Of a DNA stretch of 64,000 nt, positions 33,559 to 42,430 are shown in pieces. Source of the DNA: Hansschlegelia plantiphila (lineage in GTDB: Bacteria; Pseudomonadota; Alphaproteobacteria; Rhizobiales; Methylopilaceae). The position numbers were made by a program, and so were the translations under genes. Every line of letters begins with the position of its first letter. Position 1 is the stretch's first letter. Below the pieces are notes generated by a model. That model was not told the DNA's origin and searched no databases. It was given only the letters and a program-made list of their open reading frames with translations. Location: contig NZ_BSFI01000007.1 in the NCBI RefSeq assembly GCF_027922265.1, positions 446,979 to 510,978 on the forward strand, read 5' to 3'.

Positions 33559-34872
33559 TCAGAAGTCCAGCAGATTGTCCCTCAGCCGCTCATGCGCATA
33601 GGAGGTGCGCGTCAGGCCCCGCTTCTGCAAGGCAGGCACCAGCCCATCGGCGACTTCGATGATGAAGCGCCGGCTGACCCGGAGCACCGGCGTCGTGATC
33701 AGGAAGCCGTCGCCGCCGACCTCCTCCATGATCTCGCCCATGCGCTCCGCGACGGTGTCAGGCGTCCCGACGAGCTCCACGGACGACACGAGGCCGCCGC
33801 CGCCGTCGACGACCAACTCGCGCAACGTCTTGCCGCTGCCCCACTGCTGGAACTTGTCGAGCGTGCCGGATTCGCCGTTGGTCACGAGCTTTTCGGGCAA
33901 TGGCTTGTCGATGTCGAACTGCGCGAAGTCGATCTCCGTGATCGCGGACAGCGAGGCGAGCGTGTCCACGATGAAGTGCGGAGAATTCAACATGCGTTCA
34001 TACTTGGCGCGCGCTTCCTCGTCAGTCTCGCCCAGCACCGGCGTCACGCAGAACATCACCTTGATCGTGTCTGGATCGCGGCCGAGCGCGGCGGCGCGGC
34101 TGCGGATGTCGTCGCGGAATTTCTTCATCTCCGCAACGCCGCTCGCGACCGAGATGATCGAGTCGGCGTGGGTCGCGGCGAAGTCGCGGCCCTTCGGCGA
34201 CGCGCCCGCCTGCACATAGAGGGGCTTGCGCTGCGGCGAGGGCACCGTGTTGAGCGGTCCGCGGACCTTGTAGTATTTGCCCTCGAAGTCGATCGGCGTG
34301 ACCTTGGTCTCGTCGGCGTAGATTCCCGCGTCCCGGTCGAGCACGACGGCGTCGGGCTCCCAGCTGTGAAACAGCTTGTCCATGACCTCCATATATTCGT
34401 CGGCCATCTCGTAACGCTGGTCGCGTGGCGGCAGCCGGTCCATGCCGAAGTTCTTCGCCATCAGGTCTTCGGCTGAGGTCACGATGTTCCAGCCGAAGCG
34501 GCCCTTGGTCAGGCTGTCGATCGTCGAGGACAGGCGCGCCATCATGAACGGCGGATAGGCCATCGTGGACATGGTCGCGATCACGCCGAGCCGCGAGGTG
34601 GCCATGCCCATGGCGACCGCAAGCGGCGCCGGGTCGTGCTTCGGCACCATCATGCCGTGGTTGAGCGAAGCCTTGGACGAGCCGCCATAGGTCTGCGGCA
34701 CCATCAGCTTGTCCTCGATCATGATGTAGTCGAAGCAGGCGCGCTCGAGCGTCTTCGCCATCTCTACATAGAACTGCCCGTCCCACGGCCTGCCGCCCTG
34801 GCCGAAGGGCTCACGCCATTCGTCGGGCGTGAAATTCATGAACCAGGCGAGATGGAAACGCTTGTCGGCCAT
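33559..34872 (-). CDS. LLM-class FMN-dependent monooxygenase, NtaA/SnaA/DszA family
   Basis: 437 residues, the usual length of the nitrilotriacetate monooxygenase family (TIGR03860). Typical blocks include FHLAWFMNFTPDEW, YIMIEDKLMVPQTYGGSSKA, RLGVIATMSTMAYPPFMMAR, LSSTIDSLTKGRFGWNIVTS, NFGMDRLPPRDQRYEMADEY, VQAGASPKGRDFAATHAD and GDGFLITTPV. Such enzymes oxidise C-N or C-S bonds using FMNH2. It lies 4 bp after the ABC ATPase gene and before the flavin reductase, so uptake and oxidation are coupled. The substrate is unknown. Confidence 0.88.
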   Translation of the reverse strand: MADKRFHLAWFMNFTPDEWREPFGQGGRPWDGQFYVEMAKTLERACFDYIMIEDKLMVPQTYGGSSKASLNHGMMVPKHDPAPLAVAMGMATSRLGVIATMSTMAYPPFMMARLSSTIDSLTKGRFGWNIVTSAEDLMAKNFGMDRLPPRDQRYEMADEYMEVMDKLFHSWEPDAVVLDRDAGIYADETKVTPIDFEGKYYKVRGPLNTVPSPQRKPLYVQAGASPKGRDFAATHADSIISVASGVAEMKKFRDDIRSRAAALGRDPDTIKVMFCVTPVLGETDEEARAKYERMLNSPHFIVDTLASLSAITEIDFAQFDIDKPLPEKLVTNGESGTLDKFQQWGSGKTLRELVVDGGGGLVSSVELVGTPDTVAERMGEIMEEVGGDGFLITTPVLRVSRRFIIEVADGLVPALQKRGLTRTSYAHERLRDNLLDF

Positions 34873-34876
34873 TGTC

Positions 34877-35689
34877 TCAGTCCCTTTCAGAAGCCGATGA
34901 CGGGACGGCCGAAGCGGCTTCAGCCGCGCGCAGGCGCGCGGTCTCGAAGCGGCGGCTGTCCCGGACGATGCGCGGCTTGGCGCAGAAGTCGGACGTGATG
35001 GTCGCGCCGAAGCGCTCGGGCGCCTGGGAATCCTTGCGCGCCTTGTCGATCGCGATGACCCTCGTGCCGAGATGGAAGGCCTCCATCAGGTCGTGCGTCA
35101 CCATGACGATGGTCATGGCGTGCTCCTCCCAGAGCTCGCGCACGAGGCTGTGCATGGCGCGCCGCGTGCCAGGGTCGAGAGCGCCGAACGGCTCGTCCAG
35201 CAACAGCACCTTCGGCTGGTTCATGAGCGCCTGGGCGATCGCCAGCCGCTGCTGCATGCCGCCGGAAAGCTGCTGCGGATATTTCTGCGCGTGCTCGGCG
35301 AGCCCCACGCGCGCCAGCAGCGCCATGGCGCGCTCGGCGAGCGCGCGCTTGGGCGCTCCGAACAGCCGGCCGAGCAACGGCGACGCGGCCCATTGCGGGC
35401 CGACCATGACGTTCGCCAGCACGGTCTTGTGCGGAAACACCGAATAGCGCTGGAACACTACGCCGCGGTCGGCCGTCGGCTCGCCTGCGATCGGCTCGCC
35501 GTCGAGCAGAATGCGACCGCGCGTCGGGCGCTCCTGCGCGAGCAAAAGACGGAGCAGCGTCGTCTTGCCGACGCCGCTTGGTCCGATGACGACCAGGAAC
35601 TCGTGATTGTCGAGCGTGAAATCGACGTTCTCGAGCACGATCGAGGAGCCGTATTCCTTCCAGACGTGCTCGAAGCGGATCTCGGTCAT
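34877..35689 (-). CDS. ABC transporter ATPase, SsuB/TauB type
   Basis: 270 residues. Walker A GPSGVGKTTLLRLLLAQERP, Q-loop VVFQRYSVFPHKTVLANVMV, signature LSGGMQQRLAIAQAL, Walker B KVLLLDEPFGALDPGTRRAM and H-loop VTHDLMEAFHLGTRVI are intact. This is the nitrate/sulfonate/taurine importer group. The start is 4 bp after the permease stop and the stop is 4 bp before the monooxygenase start. Confidence 0.92.
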   Translation of the reverse strand: MTEIRFEHVWKEYGSSIVLENVDFTLDNHEFLVVIGPSGVGKTTLLRLLLAQERPTRGRILLDGEPIAGEPTADRGVVFQRYSVFPHKTVLANVMVGPQWAASPLLGRLFGAPKRALAERAMALLARVGLAEHAQKYPQQLSGGMQQRLAIAQALMNQPKVLLLDEPFGALDPGTRRAMHSLVRELWEEHAMTIVMVTHDLMEAFHLGTRVIAIDKARKDSQAPERFGATITSDFCAKPRIVRDSRRFETARLRAAEAASAVPSSASERD

Positions 35690-35693
35690 CGCC

Positions 35694-36512
35694 TCATGCC
35701 TCCTTCAGGTGCTTCCACGGGAAAGCCCGCTGCGAAAGCTGTCGGAGGGCGAAGTCGAGCACGAAGGCGAGAATGGTGATCCAGGCGACGTAAGGCAGGA
35801 TGACGTCCATCGCGAGGTAGCGGCGGACGAGGAAGATCCGGTAGCCCAGACCGCCTTCCGCGGTGATCGCTTCGGCTGCGATCACGTAGAGCCAGGCGGC
35901 GCCCAGCGAGAGCCGAACCGAGTCGATCAAGCGGGGCATGATCTGCGGAAGCACGACGCCGATGATCATCTGCCAGGTCGAGGCGCCGAGCGTCTGCGCC
36001 TTGATGATCTGCTCCCTGGGGATCGCCATCACCGTCAGAACGATGTCGCGCACCATCACCGGCGCGATTCCGAACACGATGAGAATGACCTTCGACGTCT
36101 CGCCGAGGCCGAAGGCGATGAACAGGATCGGCAGCACCGCAAGCGGCGGGATCAGCGAGAGCGTGGCGATCATCGGGTCGAGCGCCGACCGGACGTACGG
36201 GATGAAGCCGACGAGAACGCCGAGCGTCAGCGCGAGGAGCGCGGAGATCCCGACGCCGGCGCCGAGGCGCGCCAGGCTGAACCAGGTGTCGAACCAGAAC
36301 AGCGGCTGGCCGACGGCCGGATCGGACCGGAAGACTACCCGCTGCATCGCCGCGACAAACGACGAGAAGGCGGGCATGATCTTGTCGCCGGGATTTGCGG
36401 CGAGCCGCGCGTCCGAGACAATGACGTAGGCGATGACCGCGATGGCGAAGGGCAGGGCTCCGAGGAGGAGCCTGCCGCCCGCGCTCGGAGCGTAGTTTAC
36501 GATACGCCGCAT
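35694..36512 (-). CDS. ABC transporter permease, SsuC/TauC type
   Basis: 272 residues with about six hydrophobic segments. The EAA-type cytoplasmic loop is REQIIKAQTLGASTWQMIIG followed by VVLPQIMPRLIDSVRLSLGA. Other family blocks are TLSLIPPLAVLPILFIAFGL, GETSKVILIVFGIAPVMVRD and AWLYVIAAEAITAEGGLGYR. It is the membrane channel of the importer and lies between the binding-protein and ATPase genes. Confidence 0.9.
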   Translation of the reverse strand: MRRIVNYAPSAGGRLLLGALPFAIAVIAYVIVSDARLAANPGDKIMPAFSSFVAAMQRVVFRSDPAVGQPLFWFDTWFSLARLGAGVGISALLALTLGVLVGFIPYVRSALDPMIATLSLIPPLAVLPILFIAFGLGETSKVILIVFGIAPVMVRDIVLTVMAIPREQIIKAQTLGASTWQMIIGVVLPQIMPRLIDSVRLSLGAAWLYVIAAEAITAEGGLGYRIFLVRRYLAMDVILPYVAWITILAFVLDFALRQLSQRAFPWKHLKEA

Positions 36513-36533
36513 GGGATCAGCCCGCCCCGATCG

Positions 36534-37619
36534 TCAGAGCTTGCCGTCCATGGCGAGCTTGGCGAACGTGGGGTCGACGCGGATCTTCACGGCTTTCGGC
36601 GATCCGAGCACCGACTTGTCGGCGAGCTCGATGCCGATCGCGTCGACGCTGTCGGCGCCCTGTCCATAAAGGCCCTGCTCGAAGCAGAAGGTCCGGACGT
36701 AATCCCAGATCTCTTTGGTCTTGGCGGCGGTCAGGAACTCGTAGGCCTCGGCGGGGGTCCAGAAGAAATGCGTGGTCGCCATCTGCGCTTCGGTTCCCGC
36801 GACGTCGGTGCCGAGACGGCCGGCCATCGCCTGCTTGATCTCGGCGGCGGTCGCGTCGTTCGCCTTCAGATGGCCGAGAGCCTCGTACCAGGCGCCCGTG
36901 AGGGCCTTGGCGAAGTCCGGGTTGTCCTTTAGCGTCGCGGTGTTTCCGACGAAGACGTCCATGATCTCGCCCGGAATTTTCGAGCTGTCGAAAATGATCT
37001 TCGAGCCGGGAGCGCCCTTGACCATGTCGGGGATCATCGGCTTCCACGACACCGCGTGCGCCATGTCCGGCTGGCTGATGAAGGCGGCGGAGATCTCGGC
37101 GTCGGAGATGTTCGTCGTCTTGACGGCGCCGACCCCCTTCATGCCGTTCAGGATGAGGGCCCGGTTCAGCAGGTAATGCGAGACGCTGTACTGGAGCAGG
37201 AAGATGTTCTGTCCTTCAAGCTCCTTCACCGAATTGGCCGTCTTCGATACGATCGCGTCGTTGCCGTTCGAGTAGTCGGTGATGAGGAAGATCGAGCTGT
37301 CGACGCCGCCGGCGGCCGGCATCGTCAACTGGTCCATGTCCGTCATGGCGAAGGCGTCTAGATCGCCCGCGATGAACTGGTTGATGCCGCCGACATAGTC
37401 GTTGATCTGCACGATCTGGACGTCGATGCCGTATTTGTCGGCCCACTTCTTCAGAACGCCGGAAGTCTTCAGCCACTGGAGGGGCTCGAAGCCGACATAG
37501 ATGGAATAGCCCAACTTGAAGGTCTTCTTGCTTGCGGCCTCGGCTGGCTGGGCGAATGCGGCGATCAGCCCAAGACCGAGCGCTGCGGTGACAGCGGCTG
37601 CGCGAAAGAAACGGTGCAT
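36534..37619 (-). CDS. ABC transporter substrate-binding protein of the TIGR03427-like (urea-carboxylase-region) family
   Basis: 361 residues from the ATG at 37617-37619; the open frame extends to 37808 through the operator and is not used. A Sec signal (AAAVTAALGLGLIAAFAQPAEAA) precedes FKLGYSIYVGFEPLQWLKTS, then QINDYVGGINQFIAGDLDAF, AMTDMDQLTMPAAGGVDSSI and YSNGNDAIVSK. These are the features of the binding-protein family usually found beside urea carboxylase, which in many bacteria acts on guanidine. No carboxylase is present here; the partner is an FMN monooxygenase. The ligand is therefore probably a small nitrogenous compound (inference). A Shine-Dalgarno AGGAG lies 7 bases before the start. 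Confidence 0.82.
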   Translation of the reverse strand: MHRFFRAAAVTAALGLGLIAAFAQPAEAASKKTFKLGYSIYVGFEPLQWLKTSGVLKKWADKYGIDVQIVQINDYVGGINQFIAGDLDAFAMTDMDQLTMPAAGGVDSSIFLITDYSNGNDAIVSKTANSVKELEGQNIFLLQYSVSHYLLNRALILNGMKGVGAVKTTNISDAEISAAFISQPDMAHAVSWKPMIPDMVKGAPGSKIIFDSSKIPGEIMDVFVGNTATLKDNPDFAKALTGAWYEALGHLKANDATAAEIKQAMAGRLGTDVAGTEAQMATTHFFWTPAEAYEFLTAAKTKEIWDYVRTFCFEQGLYGQGADSVDAIGIELADKSVLGSPKAVKIRVDPTFAKLAMDGKL

Positions 37620-37658
37620 CGCATGCTCCTGATCGGCGCGCCCAGGGTCGACGGCGCT

Positions 37659-37676
37659 ATTAAACAGGTGTTTAAT
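37659..37676. promoter_or_regulatory. Perfect operator dyad between the ABC operon and the tetR-like gene
   Basis: ATTAAACA-GG-TGTTTAAT is a perfect inverted repeat with a 2-base spacer, midway in the 106-bp divergent intergenic region. On the minus strand it overlaps a plausible promoter, CTTGTG then TTTAAT with 18-base spacing, so a bound repressor would block transcription of the ABC-monooxygenase operon. The divergent TetR-family gene is the obvious binder. Confidence 0.65.
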
Positions 37677-37725
37677 ATGACTCACAAGCGATGCCTTGTG
37701 CAGCGCAAAAACTAGGCGCCTTTCA

Positions 37726-38424
37726 ATGGGCAAGACCGTTGATATTGCTGGGAAGGCGCCTGCTGGCGCGCCGCGCGCTGCGCAATCTGCGGCCATCCGA
37801 AAACCCAAAGCGAAGAAGGCGGCGCGGACCCGTTTGGACCCCGCAATCCGAGCCGAACAGATTCTCGACGAGGCGCTCAGGCTGTTCGCCGAGCGCCATT
37901 ACAGCAACGTCACGATCCGCGACATCGCGCTCGCGAGCGCCGTCAATCCGGCGCTGATCTATTATTACTTTGAGAGCAAGGAGCATCTGTTCAGCCGGGC
38001 GCTCGGCCACGCGATCGATCAGCTCAACGCCGGCTACGAGACGCTGCGGGGGGGCGCAGGCGACGCCAGAGCGGAAATCATGGCGTGGCTTGACATCCAC
38101 ATCTCGATCGCGCCGACGCTGACGCGCATGACGAAGCTGATGGCGGACCACGCCGCGTCGAACGCCGGTGAGACCGCGGCGAGCGCTCTGATCGCCCGGT
38201 TCTACGAGCGAGAGCAGGCGCTGCTCGAGGACTGCATCGGCCGAGGGGTCGCGAGCGGCGTGTTCCGCGAAATCGACGTCAACAAGACCGCGCGCACCAT
38301 CAGCCTGCAGCTCGACGGGATTTTCTACGCCTCCACCAGCCGCGGCGACGAACGTATCGCGGAGGACATCGGCGACCTGCGCTGGCTGGTCGGGGCGCTG
38401 CTCGACCCGCCGTCGCCTCAATAA
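37726..38424 (+). CDS. TetR/AcrR family transcriptional regulator
   Basis: 232 residues from the ATG at 37726; an upstream TTG at 37696 is less likely. A basic, Lys/Pro-rich tail (about 1-40) precedes the HTH: AEQILDEALRLFAERHYSNV, TIRDIALASAVNPALIYYYF then ESKEHLFSRAL. The C-terminal ligand domain is helical (YETLRGGAGDARAEIMAWLD onwards). It is divergent from the ABC-monooxygenase operon and probably represses it through the dyad at 37659-37676. Its stop overlaps slyX by 7 bp in convergent orientation. Confidence 0.88.
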   Translation: MGKTVDIAGKAPAGAPRAAQSAAIRKPKAKKAARTRLDPAIRAEQILDEALRLFAERHYSNVTIRDIALASAVNPALIYYYFESKEHLFSRALGHAIDQLNAGYETLRGGAGDARAEIMAWLDIHISIAPTLTRMTKLMADHAASNAGETAASALIARFYEREQALLEDCIGRGVASGVFREIDVNKTARTISLQLDGIFYASTSRGDERIAEDIGDLRWLVGALLDPPSPQ

Positions 38425-38633
38425 TGCGGGGGCGGGCGGTCGACGGGGCCCGGGCCGCTGACAGCGTCCTCCAGCCGCTCGAGAAGGTTCGCGACCTGCC
38501 GCTTCAGGGCGTCGATCGTCGTCCACTGCGCGGTGATCGTCTGGTTCAGCGCCTCGATGGTCTCGTCCTGATAGGCGAGACGCTCCTCGAGCGCGTCGAC
38601 CCGCTCGGTCAGCCGATCGGCGTCGTCAGACAT
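38418..38633 (-). CDS. slyX: SlyX family coiled-coil protein
   Basis: 71 residues from the ATG at 38631-38633. An N-terminal coiled coil (RLTERVDALEERLAYQDETI EALNQTI split across about residues 6-32) is followed by RQVANLLERLEDAV and the typical SlyX ending, PPPHY. Function is unknown despite wide conservation. It overlaps the 3' end of trhO by 8 bp. Confidence 0.85.
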   Translation of the reverse strand: MSDDADRLTERVDALEERLAYQDETIEALNQTITAQWTTIDALKRQVANLLERLEDAVSGPGPVDRPPPHY

Positions 38634-39375
38634 CGGCGTGCTCCGGCGTCTGTTCGACCAGGCCATGGCCAAGCGCGACGCGCTCGTCGAACACGAAGCA
38701 CGAGCCGCGCCACAGGCTGTCGGCCGGATCGACCTCTTCGAGATATTTGAGGATGCCGCCCTTCAGCTGGCACACGTCGGAAAATCCGTTCGCGAGCAGG
38801 TGCGAGCTCGCCTTCTCGCAGCGGATGCCGCCGGTGCAGTAGAGCGCGACGGTCTTGGGCCTCGCGCCCGCGAGCGTCCCAGCGGCGAAGCCTTTGAAGT
38901 CGCCGAAGCGCTTGGTCCGCGGGTTCACGGCGCCGTCGAACGAACCCATCGCAACCTCGAACGCGTTGCGGACGTCGACGACGACGACATCGTCGCGCGC
39001 GATCAGCGCGTTCCATTCGCACGGCGCGACATAGGCCCCGGTCCGGACCGTCGGATCGGCCGCGGGATCGCCAAGCGTCACGATCTCGCGCTTCAGGCGC
39101 ACCTTGAGGCGCTTGAAGGGCTGCGCCTCCGCGTTGGAGAGCTTCGGTTCAATGTCGGAGAGCCGGCCGTCGAACAGCGGCCCGAAGCGCAGCCCTTCCA
39201 GCAGCGCGTCGATCGCGGCGGACTCCCCCGCGACCGTGCCATTTATCCCCTCGGGGGCGAGCAGCAGCGTCCCCGTCACGCCGAGCTCCGCGCAGAGATC
39301 GCGCAGCGGCGCCTGTAACGCGCGGAAGTCGGGAAGCGCGACGAATTTATAGAGGGCGGCGACGGCGAGCGGCAT
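38626..39375 (-). CDS. trhO: tRNA uridine(34) hydroxylase TrhO (rhodanese family, YceA-like)
   Basis: 249 residues. The N-terminal domain has YKFVALPDFRALQAPLRDLC, TGTLLLAPEGINGTVAGES, and KVRLKREIVTLG. The rhodanese domain reads VVDVRNAFEVAMGSFDGAVN and has the active-site Cys in VALYCTGGIRCEKASSHLLA, continuing NGFSDVCQLKGGILKYLEEV. TrhO performs oxygen-dependent hydroxylation of U34 in certain tRNAs, the first step of 5-methoxyuridine/cmo5U formation. It is co-transcribed with slyX. Confidence 0.92.
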   Translation of the reverse strand: MPLAVAALYKFVALPDFRALQAPLRDLCAELGVTGTLLLAPEGINGTVAGESAAIDALLEGLRFGPLFDGRLSDIEPKLSNAEAQPFKRLKVRLKREIVTLGDPAADPTVRTGAYVAPCEWNALIARDDVVVVDVRNAFEVAMGSFDGAVNPRTKRFGDFKGFAAGTLAGARPKTVALYCTGGIRCEKASSHLLANGFSDVCQLKGGILKYLEEVDPADSLWRGSCFVFDERVALGHGLVEQTPEHADV

Positions 39376-39607
39376 TCGCGTCCTCTAGCAGCGCCGCCGG
39401 CGGGAGAACAGCCCGCGGGATCGGTCGGACTTGCGAGGACGGCGCCTTCGGCTCACGCATATCTCCCGGCGCGACAAAGATCTCGTAGAGGATGAGCGGT
39501 CCGGGATAGAAGGACCGGGACGACGCCCCTTCGACGCCTCGGCCGTCTTGGTCGGCGGCGCGGACAAACGTCCTTATATGCTGGACTGCCAATCAGGATC
39601 CGATCCG

Positions 39608-41455
39608 ATGCCCGCCTATCGCTCCCGCACCACCACCCACGGCCGCAACATGGCCGGCGCGCGCGGCCTCTGGCGCGCGACCGGCATGAAGGACGGCGAC
39701 TTCGGCAAGCCGATCATCGCGGTGGTGAACTCCTTCACGCAGTTCGTGCCGGGCCATGTCCACCTCAAGGATCTTGGCCAGCTGGTCGCGCGCGAGATCG
39801 AGAAGGCGGGCGGCGTCGCCAAGGAGTTCAACACCATCGCCGTCGACGACGGCATCGCGATGGGCCATGACGGCATGCTCTACAGCCTGCCGTCGCGCGA
39901 GCTGATCGCCGACAGCGTCGAATACATGGTCAACGCGCACTGCGCGGACGCCATGGTCTGCATCTCGAATTGCGACAAGATCACGCCCGGCATGCTGATG
40001 GCCGCCCTCCGGCTGAACATCCCGGCGGTGTTCGTCTCCGGCGGCCCGATGGAGGCGGGCAAGGTCGTCCTCAAGGGCAAGAAGGTTGCGCTCGACCTCG
40101 TCGACGCCATGGTCGCCGCCGCCGACGACCGCGTGTCGGAGGAGGACGTCGCCACCATCGAACGCTCGGCCTGCCCGACCTGCGGCTCGTGCTCGGGCAT
40201 GTTCACGGCGAATTCGATGAACTGCCTCACCGAGGCGCTCGGCCTGTCGCTGCCCGGCAACGGCTCGACGCTCGCGACCCACGCCGACCGGGAACGCCTG
40301 TTCGTCGAGGCCGGGCATCTGATCGTCGACATCGCCAAGCGCTGGTACGAGAGCGACGACGCCAGCGTGCTGCCGCGCTCGGTCGCGAGCTTCAACGCCT
40401 TCGAGAACGCCATGAGCCTCGACATCGCGATGGGCGGCTCGACCAACACGGTCCTCCATCTGCTCGCCGCCGCCCACGAAGGCGAGGTCGATTTCACGAT
40501 GGACGACATCGACCGCCTCTCGCGTCGCGTGCCGGTGCTCTGCAAAGTCGCGCCGGCGAAGTCCGACGTCCACATGGAGGATGTCCACCGGGCCGGCGGC
40601 GTGATGGGCATTCTGGGCGAGCTCGGACGGGGCGGCCTGCTGCACCTCGGCGAGCCGACCGTGCACAGCTCGACGCTTGGCGAAGCGCTGAAGCGCTGGG
40701 ACGTCGCCGAGACCAAAAGCGAGGCGGTGCAGTCTTTCTACCGCGCGGCCCCCGGCGGCGTGCCGACCCAGGTCGCCTTCAGCCAGGACGAGCGCTGGGA
40801 CGAGCTCGACCTTGACCGCGACTGCGGCGTCATCCGCGACGTCGAGCACGCCTTCTCGAAGGACGGCGGCCTCGCGGTGCTGAAAGGCGACCTCGCGCTC
40901 GATGGGTGCATCGTGAAAACGGCGGGCGTTGACGACGCGATCCTTAAGTTCTCAGGGCCTGCGAAGGTGTTCGAAAGCCAGGACGACGCGGTTTCGGCGA
41001 TCCTGACCGGCAAGATCGTGGAGGGCGACGTCGTCGTCATCCGCTATGAGGGCCCGCGCGGCGGACCGGGCATGCAGGAGATGCTCTATCCCACGAGTTA
41101 CCTCAAATCGAAGGGGCTCGGGAAAGCCTGCGCGCTGGTGACCGATGGCCGTTTCTCCGGCGGATCATCGGGGCTTTCGATCGGCCACGTCTCGCCGGAG
41201 GCCGCGGAAGGCGGGCTGATCGCGCTGGTGCAGGATGGCGACGCCATCGAGATCGACATCCCGAACCGCTCGATCCGTCTTGCCGTCGCGCCCGAGGTGG
41301 TTGAGGCCCGGCGATCCGCGGAGATCGCGAAGGGCGCCGAAGCTTGGAGGGCTAAGGGGCGGAAGCGCAAGGTGTCTTCGGCCTTGCGGGCCTATGCGGC
41401 ATTCACGACGAGCGCCGCCCGCGGCGCCGTGCGCGACGTCGACCAGATAAGATAG
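39608..41455 (+). CDS. ilvD: Dihydroxy-acid dehydratase
   Basis: 615 residues from the ATG at 39608; the upstream open extension is discarded because [20 protein letters not shown] is the canonical start. Iron-sulfur and active-site features: [80 protein letters not shown] and [20 protein letters not shown]. It converts dihydroxyisovalerate and dihydroxymethylvalerate to 2-keto acids in valine/isoleucine synthesis. It is monocistronic. Confidence 0.96.
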   Translation: MPAYRSRTTTHGRNMAGARGLWRATGMKDGDFGKPIIAVVNSFTQFVPGHVHLKDLGQLVAREIEKAGGVAKEFNTIAVDDGIAMGHDGMLYSLPSRELIADSVEYMVNAHCADAMVCISNCDKITPGMLMAALRLNIPAVFVSGGPMEAGKVVLKGKKVALDLVDAMVAAADDRVSEEDVATIERSACPTCGSCSGMFTANSMNCLTEALGLSLPGNGSTLATHADRERLFVEAGHLIVDIAKRWYESDDASVLPRSVASFNAFENAMSLDIAMGGSTNTVLHLLAAAHEGEVDFTMDDIDRLSRRVPVLCKVAPAKSDVHMEDVHRAGGVMGILGELGRGGLLHLGEPTVHSSTLGEALKRWDVAETKSEAVQSFYRAAPGGVPTQVAFSQDERWDELDLDRDCGVIRDVEHAFSKDGGLAVLKGDLALDGCIVKTAGVDDAILKFSGPAKVFESQDDAVSAILTGKIVEGDVVVIRYEGPRGGPGMQEMLYPTSYLKSKGLGKACALVTDGRFSGGSSGLSIGHVSPEAAEGGLIALVQDGDAIEIDIPNRSIRLAVAPEVVEARRSAEIAKGAEAWRAKGRKRKVSSALRAYAAFTTSAARGAVRDVDQIR

Positions 41456-41563
41456 CGGTCGCCGGTCTTCGGTCGACAGAGGCGAAGCGCCGCCGCGATC
41501 TGGGCGGCGGCGCATCGTGGCTGTTGAGGGTAGGGCGGGTGCCAGCCGGCGGCTGCGAGGCTC

Positions 41564-41893
41564 TCAGGGGCAGAACCAGAGGGGGCCGACCTGGACGCAG
41601 CCGCGCGTCCGCCAGTCTCCGGGCCGGGCGCCGTAGCGCCGCCAGCCGGACGGTGCCGAACGATAGCGGCCGCCAGGCGTAAACCGCTGATTTCGGCCGT
41701 TTCGGTTTTTCATCGCCGGCCCATGGCGCATCTCCCGATGCGGAGCCGCTTTCTTTTCATGCCGAAGCTGCACCAGTTCGATGGATCCAGCAGTCGGTGA
41801 GAAGAAGTCGGCGGACGACGTGGCGGGCGAAGCCAACGCGGCGGAGGCCGGGAGAAGTGCAGCAAGCGTCGCGGGGATCAAAAATTTCAGCAA
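41564..41893 (-). CDS. Small secreted basic protein, unknown function
   Basis: About 109 residues if translation starts at the TTG at 41891-41893, which has AGGAG about 7 bases upstream; a TTG two codons earlier is also possible. A signal peptide (LKFLIPATLAALLPASAALA) is followed by a basic, Arg/Gly-rich mature region ending RGCVQVGPLWFCP. Small rhizobial periplasmic proteins with this GC-x-x-VGP-x-WFCP ending are common but uncharacterised. The longer frame to 42094 has no conserved sequence upstream. Confidence 0.55.
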   Translation of the reverse strand: MLKFLIPATLAALLPASAALASPATSSADFFSPTAGSIELVQLRHEKKAAPHREMRHGPAMKNRNGRNQRFTPGGRYRSAPSGWRRYGARPGDWRTRGCVQVGPLWFCP

Positions 41894-42059
41894 GGACAAT
41901 CTCCTGATTGGAACCTCCTTACACGCGGAGAACCGTTCGACCCCGCGGTCCCTCCCGCACCTGCTATCGATGGGCCCGCGTGGCGCCGGAGCGCTGTAGA
42001 TTCTTCCGTCCGGTTTAGGTGGCTCATCACGCTTGACTGCGGAGCGGCCGATGTCTCGC

Positions 42060-42088
42060 CTTGACAGCGCGATCTCGCACTGCAGTAT
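42060..42088 (+). promoter_or_regulatory. Putative promoter upstream of the surface-polymer island
   Basis: CTTGAC, 17 bases, CAGTAT closely fits the alphaproteobacterial CTTGAC-N17-CTATAT pattern. The predicted start falls within the dyad at 42091-42114. The first gene downstream begins about 335 bases later, leaving an unusually long leader. Confidence 0.4.
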
Positions 42089-42090
42089 GC

Positions 42091-42114
42091 ACATATAAAG
42101 CTGCCGTTATATGT
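42091..42114. repeat. Operator-like perfect dyad at the predicted transcription start
   Basis: ACATATAA and TTATATGT are perfect inverted 8-bp arms with an 8-base spacer, directly after the promoter-like pair. The size and placement suit a repressor site; no cognate regulator is evident nearby. Confidence 0.45.
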
Positions 42115-42430
42115 TCATCGGGCGTCGCCGCCTGCGCCGGACGACCAGTCTTTGCAGGCTGGTCAGGAAAGGGCCGATCGAATGGTGACTTTGTCCAATG
42201 GTATCTGACGACTATGCCGATTTTACGCGCCTTCGCGAGCTCAGATGCTGAGGGCCGGATGTAATGCTTGGTGGCCAATTGCTCACCATTGAATTCTGTT
42301 TGTCGCGCAGTTCGGCCCCGGCGGATGACGACGATATCCGCTGGATTTGACAGATCATTGCGCGATGCAATATATACTTTGAATCTGAGCATTAAAACTA
42401 CGGACGATCACGCAATATTCGAGGGTTAAC

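Larger units (their letters stand above)
41894..42430. other. Gene-less AT-richer region preceding the surface-polymer island
   Basis: No supported gene lies in this 537-bp stretch. A 121-codon minus-strand frame at 42027-42392 has no domain, signal or ribosome-binding site. The region holds the promoter-like pair and dyad listed separately. Base composition drops from the high GC of ilvD and remains lower across the following island, consistent with an acquired segment beginning here. Confidence 0.5.

Noticed and set aside
37620-37725. Guanidine (ykkC-type) riboswitch upstream of the ABC operon
   Set aside because: The 106-bp region is too short and is occupied by a protein-type operator dyad; none of the conserved riboswitch elements was seen.
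42027-42392. 121-codon minus-strand frame in the AT-richer region
   Set aside because: No recognisable domain or start signal; it overlaps the promoter-like pair and dyad.
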